This document shows positions 1 through 5,143 of a DNA stretch of 5,537 bases, in pieces (within the stretch, counting starts at the first letter, position 1; every line of letters starts with the position of its first letter). The DNA is taken from the NCBI GenBank assembly GCA_030632525.1, contig DAOVUP010000133.1, positions 1-5,537 of the forward strand, in the 5' to 3' direction. The position numbers and the translations under genes were made by a program. The notes under the pieces were generated by a model, which ran no database searches, had not been told where the DNA came from, and saw nothing but the letters and a program-made list of their open reading frames with translations. Source of the stretch: Desulfobacteraceae bacterium. Lineage in GTDB: Bacteria > Desulfobacterota > DSM-4660 > Desulfatiglandales > Desulfatiglandaceae.

Positions 1-1938
1 TATGGAACACCCAGACGTCTGGTCCTTATGGGAAAGGGTATTTCCGAGATGCAGTCAGATCTGGTGAAGGAAATCACCGGACCTCCAAAAAGCGTGGCCT
101 ATGACAAAGAAGGGAGGCCGACAAAGGCAGCACTTGGTTTTGCACAGAAGCAGGGGGTGGTTGTTGAAGAGGTGCAATCCATAGAAACCCCCAAGGGGGA
201 CTACCTGTATGTGAAACGTCAGATTCCGGGGAGGAAAACCAAAGAGATTTTGGCCGAGGCCTTGCCCAAACTGATTGCGGATATTGTCTGGCCAAAGTCG
301 ATGCGCTGGGGGAGCATAGGTTTCCCTTTTGTGCGGCCCATTCACTGGGTAGTATGTCTGTTTAATGGTGAGGTAATCCCGTTTGAGGTGGCCGGTGTAA
401 GTAGTGGTCGTACTACCAGGGGGCATCGGTTTATGAGCCCGGAGACGATTGAGGTTTCAAACGCTCAGGATTATTTCACCGGGATGGATCAGGCCTTTGT
501 GGTTATTGATCAGCAGGAAAGGGAGCGGGTGGTAGAGCGAATAACCCGGGAAGTGGCTCAAAAGGCGGGGGGCAAACCTATTGATGATCCGGAATTAATC
601 AGCACAGTGGCTAATCTTGTGGAATACCCCTCTGCGGTTTGCGGCAGTTTTGATGAGATGTTTTTAGATCTTCCCGATGTTGTCTTGATAACGGCCATGA
701 AGGAGCATCAGAAATACTTTGCTGTTTACGATGAAAAGGGCCGGTTGATGCCCAATTTTGTCGCTGTCAATAACACTGTTGCAAGGGATGAATCGGTCGT
801 TCAAAAGGGCCATGAAAGGGTCCTTCGGGCCAGGCTCTCTGATGCGGATTTCTTTTTGAGAGAGGACAGGAAAAGGTCTCTCTTAGATCGTTTAGAGGGC
901 CTCAGACAGGTTGTCTATCAGGCTGATTTAGGTACATCCCATGCAAAGGTTCAGCGATTCACGAAGCTTGCCGGGTATTTGGCCGGGATTGTCCTGCCGG
1001 ATGAAGCGGACAATATAAGGCTGGTGACAAATCTGTGTAAATGCGATCTGATTACCCAGATGGTGAATGAGTTTCCATCTCTTCAGGGTGTTATGGGGAA
1101 AGAGTATGCCCAATTGGAGGGATACCCTGATGAGGTCTGTTCAGGGATATACGAGCACTATCTTCCTTTAAGGGCCGGAGGACAACTCCCAATATTTAAG
1201 ATCGGCGCTGTTGTCGGGATGGCGGATCGGATGGATACCATCGCCGGATGTTTTGTTGTTGGTCTTGAGCCCTCAGGAAGCGCTGATCCCTTTGCCCTTA
1301 GGAGGCATGCCCTTGCCATCATCAGGATAGCAGAAGATATGGGTTGGGACATTTCTCTCAAGGAGTTTATAGAGCAGGCCCTATCGCTTTTGAAGGAGGA
1401 AATTGAATTTGACAATGCCCAGATGCTTTCCAAGGTAATGGCCTTTGTGAGGGAGCGCTACAAGAATATGATGCTGAGGTCAGGTTATGAATCCGATCTG
1501 ATCGAGGCCGTCATCTCGGTAGATTTCGATCGTATTCAAGAACTCCGTTCAAAGATCGATCAGCTCAAGAGGTTCTCTTCTGAATCAGAGGAATTTCACC
1601 AGCTGGCTTTGACCTTTAAGCGGGTGAGCAATATCCTAAAAAAACAGGACAAACCCTTTGAGACGGACCCGGCCCTGTTCCGGGAAGATTGTGAGGGGAC
1701 CCTCTGGAAGACGTTTCAGACCCTCAAGGACGATGTTTACAACTCCCTTGAGAGAGAAGAGTATCTTAATGCCTTAGGTCTCATGGCGAAGCTTAGAAAA
1801 CCGGTGGACGATTTTTTTGATGGGGTAGAGGTTTTGACAAAGGATAATCAGGACTTGAGAGAAAACAGGGTGGGGTTGTTACAGCAGATAGCCGGTCTTA
1901 TGCTCCTGATTGCGGACTTTTCCAAGTTTTCCATCTGA
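1..1938 (+). CDS. glyS: Glycine--tRNA ligase beta subunit (5'-truncated by window edge)
   Basis: This is the beta subunit of the two-subunit (alpha2beta2) bacterial glycyl-tRNA synthetase, a cytoplasmic enzyme that charges tRNA-Gly. The alpha subunit (GlyQ) carries the catalytic core and beta contributes mainly tRNA recognition. The reading frame is open from base 1 (first residues YGTPRRLVL), so the true start lies outside the window; 645 residues are visible against about 690 in the family, so roughly 45 are missing. Counting from the first visible codon, family motifs are GTPRRL (2-7), MRWG (about 101-104), VRPIHW (111-116), EHQKYF (235-240), GHERVLRARLSDADFF (270-285), CKCDLITQMVNEFP (346-359) and GSADPFALRR (426-435). 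The last ~100 residues resemble the DALR anticodon-binding domain. The frame is intact to TGA. glyQ is expected just upstream but is not visible. The gene converges on mltA. Confidence 0.97.
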   Translation, partial: YGTPRRLVLMGKGISEMQSDLVKEITGPPKSVAYDKEGRPTKAALGFAQKQGVVVEEVQSIETPKGDYLYVKRQIPGRKTKEILAEALPKLIADIVWPKSMRWGSIGFPFVRPIHWVVCLFNGEVIPFEVAGVSSGRTTRGHRFMSPETIEVSNAQDYFTGMDQAFVVIDQQERERVVERITREVAQKAGGKPIDDPELISTVANLVEYPSAVCGSFDEMFLDLPDVVLITAMKEHQKYFAVYDEKGRLMPNFVAVNNTVARDESVVQKGHERVLRARLSDADFFLREDRKRSLLDRLEGLRQVVYQADLGTSHAKVQRFTKLAGYLAGIVLPDEADNIRLVTNLCKCDLITQMVNEFPSLQGVMGKEYAQLEGYPDEVCSGIYEHYLPLRAGGQLPIFKIGAVVGMADRMDTIAGCFVVGLEPSGSADPFALRRHALAIIRIAEDMGWDISLKEFIEQALSLLKEEIEFDNAQMLSKVMAFVRERYKNMMLRSGYESDLIEAVISVDFDRIQELRSKIDQLKRFSSESEEFHQLALTFKRVSNILKKQDKPFETDPALFREDCEGTLWKTFQTLKDDVYNSLEREEYLNALGLMAKLRKPVDDFFDGVEVLTKDNQDLRENRVGLLQQIAGLMLLIADFSKFSI

Positions 1939-1964
1939 AATGCGCTAAGGTGATTCTGTGGTTT

Positions 1965-3170
1965 TTACGGTTTTTTGATAAGGATATAGAGTTCTCCATC
2001 ATGTTTTAGATGGCCTGCTGCTATTTCGGCGTACGGGCCATTTCCCCAGAAGATATCCGCCCTGCCTGCCCCTTTTATTGCGCCCCCGGTATCCTGATTC
2101 ACGACAAAACGGGAAAATTTGTTCCAGCCTGTTATTTCGCCCCGGCTATTAATGGTCGGCTTTTTACATGAAATGAAGGCCAGGGCCCCCTTGGGAAATA
2201 GTTTCGAATCTAAAGCCAACGATCTACCTGGTGTCAGGGGAACGCTTATGTTGCCCAAAGGCCCCGTTTTCAGACGTCGAAAGAATATATAGGAAGGGTT
2301 GTAGTTAAGGATTTCCTTAACTTTTGCGGGATGTTCTGAGAGATATCTTCTGATAGACTGCATAGACATCTCTTTTTTGGTCAGAAATTTCTTGTCTAAC
2401 ATATACCGACCGATGCTTCGATATGCCAGACCGTTGGATGTGCTGTAGCCCACACTGATTGTATCGCCTTTGCGCAACTTAAGTTTCCCCGAACCCTGTA
2501 TTTGAAGAAAGGCTATGTCTACAGGATCCTTCAACCAGGCGATCTCGAGGCCTTGTCCTTTTAACACATCATCTTCGACGATCTGACGTCTCGAAAAGTA
2601 TGGCAGCAGTTTTTTTCCCTCAATCCGGCCGATTATTTTTTTACCTTTGAATTCGCGCTTGAACAGCGAGAGGTTAGTTATTATCAAATCGTCCGGTCTC
2701 TTGTAAATCGGGTATCTAAAGGAATCATCAGGCTTCAGTCTGGCCTCATAAACCGGCTCAAAATACCCGGTAAAGAGGACCTCATTGTTTCCCACCCGCC
2801 CAGTTGCACGATAAACTAAAAAATTTCCCCTGATTTCTTCATTTAACTGTTCCGGGCTAACATTTTTTTCTATGAGCGACAGAAATGCCTCCTGGCTCTC
2901 TTTGACGTGTTTGGAGGTGAATATTTGAGATCCATAATGAAATGGTTTTTCAGGGTCAAGCCTGTTAAGGTAGTCGAGATTTTTTCTTATGGCCGAGATA
3001 AGGGACTCTCTGTCCATATCATCCCGAAAGGTAGGATAAAAGAAGCGGACAGGCGCCAAAGACTCTTCAGGATGCCGGGCCTCCCTTTTCAGGGCAGGGT
3101 GGCACGCAAAAAGAGTCATGGAGATTATCAGAATGAGGGGTTTTAAATAAATTGTTCTGACGGTCAGCAT
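1965..3170 (-). CDS. mltA: Membrane-bound lytic murein transglycosylase A, lipoprotein
   Basis: MltA cleaves the MurNAc-GlcNAc bond of peptidoglycan, leaving 1,6-anhydro-MurNAc ends. It acts from the inner face of the outer membrane in wall turnover. I chose the ATG at 3170 (401 aa) because it is followed at once by a lipoprotein signal peptide (MLTVRTIYLKPLILIISMTLFAC; lipobox L20-F21-A22-C23). It also has a GAGG ribosome site at 3176-3179, 5 nt upstream. The frame runs open to an ATG at 3242, but that adds 24 residues encoded by a repeat and buries the signal peptide. His at +2 after Cys is consistent with outer-membrane sorting. MltA-domain motifs are TGYFEPVYEA (134-143), YPIYKRPDDL (153-162), QIQGSG (223-228), GYSTSNGLAYRSIGRYM (241-257) and LTPGRSLALD (312-321). 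The C-terminal 3D domain has NQDTGGAIKG (358-367) and GRADIFWG (369-376). D372 aligns with the catalytic Asp of E. coli MltA (D308) and D360 with another conserved Asp. The gene looks complete and functional. Confidence 0.95.
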   Translation of the reverse strand: MLTVRTIYLKPLILIISMTLFACHPALKREARHPEESLAPVRFFYPTFRDDMDRESLISAIRKNLDYLNRLDPEKPFHYGSQIFTSKHVKESQEAFLSLIEKNVSPEQLNEEIRGNFLVYRATGRVGNNEVLFTGYFEPVYEARLKPDDSFRYPIYKRPDDLIITNLSLFKREFKGKKIIGRIEGKKLLPYFSRRQIVEDDVLKGQGLEIAWLKDPVDIAFLQIQGSGKLKLRKGDTISVGYSTSNGLAYRSIGRYMLDKKFLTKKEMSMQSIRRYLSEHPAKVKEILNYNPSYIFFRRLKTGPLGNISVPLTPGRSLALDSKLFPKGALAFISCKKPTINSRGEITGWNKFSRFVVNQDTGGAIKGAGRADIFWGNGPYAEIAAGHLKHDGELYILIKKP

Positions 3171-3178
3171 GGGTGCCT

Positions 3179-3358
3179 CGAGACCTTTGCAAAACGCCCC
3201 CTTTCGAAGTCGTAGTTTATCTGCCCAATCTCTGCGTTGCATTCGAATTTATCCTCGAAATATCCGATATATCCCTGTGGTTAATCCCGCTAAAGCGGGA
3301 CTCATGCCCCTTGATCTTGAATCCCGCTGAAAGCGGGAAACATTTTTCAAAGGTCTCG
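3179..3358. repeat. MITE-like element with terminal inverted repeats
   Basis: A 180-bp non-coding block is bounded by 16-bp terminal inverted repeats: CGAGACCTTTGCAAAA at 3179-3194 and TTTTTCAAAGGTCTCG at 3343-3358 (15 of 16 pair). The similarity continues imperfectly inward to about 30 bp, with CCCCCTTTCGA on the left against CCCGCTTTCAG on the complement of the right. CCT lies directly outside both ends (3176-3178 and 3359-3361) and may be a 3-bp target duplication. The block contains two near-identical hairpins and no credible gene. From memory it resembles dispersed repeats with GCAAAGGTCTC ends in Desulfobacterota; I could not check copy number. It touches the mltA ribosome-binding site. 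It could instead be an old regulatory or REP-type repeat. Confidence 0.7.
3285..3338. repeat. Two copies of a TCCCGC/GCGGGA hairpin
   Basis: TCCCGC-TAAA-GCGGGA (3285-3300) and TCCCGC-TGAAA-GCGGGA (3322-3338) are perfect 6-bp GC-rich stems with 4- and 5-nt loops, starting 37 bp apart inside the inverted-repeat element. Both stems would also fold in RNA. On the mltA strand they would lie in a transcribed leader if transcription starts upstream of the element. Neither is followed by a T tract on either strand, so they are not convincing terminators. Confidence 0.75.
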
Positions 3359-3438
3359 CCTCGAAGCAATAATCGTGTATACTTCCAACTCAAATCCATT
3401 TCAGACGGGATTCAGCATTTTGACGATCTCCACCATAA

Positions 3439-3467
3439 TATATACAGCTGTTGTCACCCTTCATCAA
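3439..3467 (-). promoter_or_regulatory. Possible sigma-70 promoter for mltA
   Basis: Read on the minus strand, TTGATG (3467-3462) and TATATA (3444-3439) are separated by exactly 17 bp. Each box matches 4 of 6 consensus bases. Transcription would begin near 3432 and cross the whole inverted-repeat element, giving mltA a leader of roughly 260 nt. The motif is weak in an AT-rich region, so other starts, including one inside the repeat, are possible. Confidence 0.3.
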
Positions 3468-3503
3468 GTCTAAAAAGTAGTTTATCAGGCGACACGCGGG
3501 ATT

Positions 3504-3561
3504 GAAATTTGAAATTGGGAAAAACAGAAGAATGTAGATCCCTTATCTAATTTCAAATTTC
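3504..3561. repeat. AT-rich inverted repeat with 13-bp perfect arms
   Basis: GAAATTTGAAATT (3504-3516) is the exact reverse complement of AATTTCAAATTTC (3549-3561), with 32 bp between the arms. The arms are built from a heptamer: two GAAATTK units on the left (3504-3517) and, on the right, TAATTTC, AAATTTC, GAATTTC and the diverged CAGTTTC end to end (3548-3575). It may be a degenerate repeat relic or a protein-binding or curved-DNA region. There is no T tract or coding sequence next to it. Confidence 0.7.
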
Positions 3562-3644
3562 GAATTTCCAGTTTCGGTATCCGATTTTCAATTCGATAAT
3601 ACACCGTATTTCGGAAAAAAGTGTCAACTCGTGAATGAAGGATG

Positions 3645-3687
3645 CCCAGTTGTTCTTATCAAGCAGGGGGTGAAAAAAACTACTGGG
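3645..3687. repeat. Imperfect stem-loop
   Basis: CCCAGTTGTT (3645-3654) pairs with AACTACTGGG (3678-3687) over 9 of 10 positions, with one T-T mismatch and a 23-nt loop that includes a run of five G. It lies in the intergenic region far upstream of the predicted lpxC transcript start. No function is assigned, and a stem of this size can arise by chance. Confidence 0.4.
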
Positions 3688-3717
3688 TGTGGTTTAGGGT
3701 ACGAGCAATAATTTATA

Positions 3718-3735
3718 TGTGGTTTTTTTGCCACA
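3718..3735. repeat. TGTGG/CCACA inverted repeat
   Basis: TGTGG (3718-3722) and CCACA (3731-3735) flank an 8-bp T-rich centre. It is one of two small palindromes 50 bp apart upstream of the lpxC promoter. The arms are only 5 bp, so this could be chance or half of a regulatory site. Confidence 0.3.
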
Positions 3736-3767
3736 GATCTACGTTTATATGGATGATCTCACAGAGG

Positions 3768-3782
3768 GGCAAAAATTTTGCC
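3768..3782. promoter_or_regulatory. Perfect palindrome upstream of lpxC, candidate activator or operator site
   Basis: GGCAAAA-A-TTTTGCC is a perfect 15-bp palindrome (7-bp arms, one central base). Its centre at 3775 is about 100 bp upstream of the transcription start predicted for the sigma-54 promoter, the usual distance for an enhancer-binding activator. It contains CAA-N5-TTG, the loose pattern I recall for NtrX-type regulators in alphaproteobacteria; that pattern carries little information. It also overlaps the -35 box of a weak sigma-70-like motif (3778-3806), so it could be a repressor site. Confidence 0.4.
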
Positions 3783-3806
3783 GGATAAATTATCTTTTAA
3801 TATTAA
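3778..3806 (+). promoter_or_regulatory. Weak sigma-70-like promoter upstream of lpxC
   Basis: TTGCCG (3778-3783) and TATTAA (3801-3806) are 17 bp apart, each matching 4 of 6 consensus bases. The -10 box lies in the palindrome TTAATATTAA (3797-3806). It could give basal lpxC transcription independent of sigma-54, but matches like this are expected by chance in DNA this AT-rich. Confidence 0.2.
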
Positions 3807-3851
3807 CAATATAAGCCCAATCATTCCTTTTAGGTTGTCCCTGTGGCCTGT

Positions 3852-3868
3852 TGGCATGCTATTTGCTT
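3852..3868 (+). promoter_or_regulatory. Sigma-54 (RpoN) -24/-12 promoter of lpxC
   Basis: TTGGCATG (3852-3859 region) followed by TTGCTT (3863-3868) reproduces the RpoN consensus TGGCACG-N4-TTGCW with one change (C to T in the -24 box). The invariant GG (3853-3854) and GC (3865-3866) are exactly 10 bp apart. Transcription is predicted about 12 bp downstream of the GC, near 3878, giving a leader of about 42 nt before the lpxC GTG. Sigma-54 promoters need an ATP-driven enhancer-binding activator; a candidate binding palindrome is at 3768-3782. Confidence 0.75.
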
Positions 3869-3907
3869 AACAATCATTACGCAAGATTCGAAAGTGAGAG
3901 CTAATTT

Positions 3908-3913
3908 AAGGAG
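3908..3913 (+). promoter_or_regulatory. Ribosome-binding site of lpxC
   Basis: AAGGAG lies 6 nt before the GTG at 3920. This strong Shine-Dalgarno at standard spacing supports GTG as the start; the overlapping TTG at 3918 is out of frame. Confidence 0.85.
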
Positions 3914-3919
3914 TGGCTT

Positions 3920-4849
3920 GTGGATTATAAACAACGCACGTTGAAGGACGAGATTGGCTGTACCGGGATTGGCCTTCATTCCGGTGAAAAGATAAGCATA
4001 AATATCAGGCCCGCCCCGTGCGATACCGGAATACGTTTCGTGAGGACTGACCTGTCTGGACATCCGATTATTGAGGCGCGTTTTGATAACGTATTTGATA
4101 CCACCTTGGCGACGACCATTGGTTTTAATGGGTGCAAGGTTTCGACTATTGAGCATTTGATGGCGGCCTTTTACGGGTTAGGAATTGACAACGCCGTGGT
4201 AGAATTAGATGGTCCCGAAGTGCCTATTATGGATGGTAGTTCGGCCCCCTTTGTATTTCTTGTAAAGAGTGCCGGGATTAAGGAGCAGAGGGACCCAAAA
4301 CGCTTTATCGTCATAAAAAAGACATTTAAGATTGACGATGGAAACCGATCCATTTGCGTTTATCCGTCAAAAGAACTCAAGATCAGCTATATGATCGATT
4401 TCCAACACCCCCTCTTGAGAAATCAGGAATTCGAGTTGCATTTTTCAGGGGGCGACTTTGTGAGGGAGATCAGCAAAGCCAGGACCTTTGGTTTCTTGAA
4501 AGATGTTGAGACCTTAAAGGCAAACGGACTTGCCAGAGGCGGATCTCTCGACAATGCTGTGGTTATTGACGATTTTAGAATAATTAACGAGGACGGGCTT
4601 AGATTCAAGGATGAGTTTGTCAGGCATAAGATTCTCGATTTTATTGGAGATCTTTCTCTTATTCAGTCTCCTATAATCGGCCACTTTGTTGTTAAGAAAT
4701 CCGGGCATTTCCTGAACCAGCAGATGTTGACTTCGCTGATGCAGTCAAAAAGACACTGGAAGGTGTATGCGTTTGTTTCACCGGAGGAATGTAGCAAAAA
4801 CAGCGTAAGAATCCCCGCTTTCGGCCTGCCAGAACCTGCTCTTGGATGA
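3920..4849 (+). CDS. lpxC: UDP-3-O-acyl-N-acetylglucosamine deacetylase
   Basis: LpxC is the zinc-dependent cytoplasmic enzyme that removes the N-acetyl group from UDP-3-O-acyl-GlcNAc, the committed step of lipid A synthesis. The 309-aa protein matches the usual ~305. The start is GTG. Family motifs are in order: GIGLHSG (16-22), TIEHLMAAFYGLGIDN (76-91), PIMDGSSAPF (102-111), ARTFGF (187-192) and FVRHKILDFIGDL (233-245), then SGHFLN (261-266). By comparison with E. coli, zinc ligands are H79, H236 and D240, the general base is E78, and H263 is the second catalytic histidine. All are present, so the enzyme should be active. The C-terminus (FGLPEPALG) lacks the AVLA-type tail that FtsH recognises in E. 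coli, so any proteolytic control probably differs. The gene appears to be a single transcription unit, with a sigma-54 promoter before it and a hairpin terminator after it. Confidence 0.98.
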   Translation: MDYKQRTLKDEIGCTGIGLHSGEKISINIRPAPCDTGIRFVRTDLSGHPIIEARFDNVFDTTLATTIGFNGCKVSTIEHLMAAFYGLGIDNAVVELDGPEVPIMDGSSAPFVFLVKSAGIKEQRDPKRFIVIKKTFKIDDGNRSICVYPSKELKISYMIDFQHPLLRNQEFELHFSGGDFVREISKARTFGFLKDVETLKANGLARGGSLDNAVVIDDFRIINEDGLRFKDEFVRHKILDFIGDLSLIQSPIIGHFVVKKSGHFLNQQMLTSLMQSKRHWKVYAFVSPEECSKNSVRIPAFGLPEPALG

Positions 4850-4891
4850 AAACAGATAAGTTTTCTGGCTTTATATCCTACAGTTAAAACG

Positions 4892-4938
4892 AGGGGTTAT
4901 CTCTTAGGGGTAGTCTGTTGAGATGCCCCTTATTTTTT
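4892..4938 (+). terminator. Rho-independent terminator after lpxC
   Basis: AGGGG (4892-4896) plus ATCTC (4899-4903) pair with GAGAT (4920-4924) plus CCCCT (4926-4930), separated by a small internal bulge (TT against G) and a 16-nt loop. A TATTTTTT tract follows at 4931-4938. A competing fold uses the second AGGGG at 4906-4910 with the same CCCCT. It begins 42 bp after the lpxC stop and separates lpxC from the next gene. Confidence 0.75.
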
Positions 4939-5041
4939 GATTAAGGTGCCGCTCGTTTTTACTCGCCTGCATTTTCTGCTTTTCTTAAGAACACGTGAAA
5001 CCTGAATCACGCATTCCTGATTCCACAACTCGCTTGGGATA

Positions 5042-5056
5042 GGGCTTGCATTTTGC
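5042..5056 (+). promoter_or_regulatory. Weak sigma-54-like motif before the DUF4390 gene
   Basis: GGGCTTG-CATT-TTGC has GG (5043-5044) and GC (5055-5056) exactly 10 bp apart and matches about 8 of 11 fixed consensus positions. The base after TTGC is G, not A/T, and the -24 box is poor. It overlaps a sigma-70-like promoter, so the two readings compete. Confidence 0.25.
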
Positions 5057-5074
5057 GTGCCCCTCGCATATTAT
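5046..5074 (+). promoter_or_regulatory. Possible sigma-70 promoter for the DUF4390 gene
   Basis: TTGCAT (5046-5051) and TATTAT (5069-5074) are separated by 17 bp. The -10 box matches 5 of 6 consensus bases and the -35 box 3 of 6. Transcription would start near 5081, about 60 nt before the ATG at 5144. A promoter is expected here because a terminator closes the upstream gene. Confidence 0.4.
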
Positions 5075-5131
5075 CTTCTTTTTTAATTTCTAATATTTTG
5101 TTTGTGCAAACTTTGCCATATGGCTCTCCAT

Positions 5132-5136
5132 AAGGA
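5132..5136 (+). promoter_or_regulatory. Ribosome-binding site deciding the DUF4390 start
   Basis: AAGGA sits 7 nt before the ATG at 5144. The in-frame ATG at 5120 has no such site and would put acidic and polar residues (ALHKEWE) before the signal peptide. The ATG at 5137 is out of frame and soon stops. Confidence 0.75.
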
Positions 5137-5143
5137 ATGGGAG

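Noticed and set aside
55..426. Minus-strand open frame of 123 codons inside glyS
   Set aside because: It lies entirely within the conserved glyS coding sequence and shows no family motifs.
1939..1964. Bidirectional terminator between glyS and mltA
   Set aside because: T-rich runs occur around 1962-1976, but I found no stem before them on either strand, so no hairpin terminator is supported.
3171..3242. Upstream in-frame extension of mltA to the ATG at 3242
   Set aside because: It adds 24 residues encoded by the inverted-repeat element before a clear lipoprotein signal peptide. The ATG at 3170 has its own GAGG site and gives a normal lipobox position.
3285..3338. Repeated TCCCGC hairpins as a CRISPR or terminator
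   Set aside because: There are only two copies inside a larger inverted-repeat element, with no regular spacer series and no T tracts.
3217..3399. Minus-strand open frame of 60 codons upstream of mltA
   Set aside because: It lies mostly inside the repeat and overlaps the extended mltA frame, with no recognisable protein features.
3173..3505. Plus-strand open frame of 110 codons across the intergenic region
   Set aside because: It runs through the inverted-repeat element, matches no family I recognise, lacks a ribosome site and overlaps the probable mltA promoter.
3830..4156. Minus-strand open frame of 108 codons over the lpxC promoter and 5' end
   Set aside because: It is a shadow of lpxC and its regulatory region; its product resembles no known family.
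4994..5011. CGTGA/TCACG inverted repeat upstream of the DUF4390 gene
   Set aside because: The arms are only 5 bp with no extension; it is likely chance and is not placed like an operator relative to the better promoter candidate.
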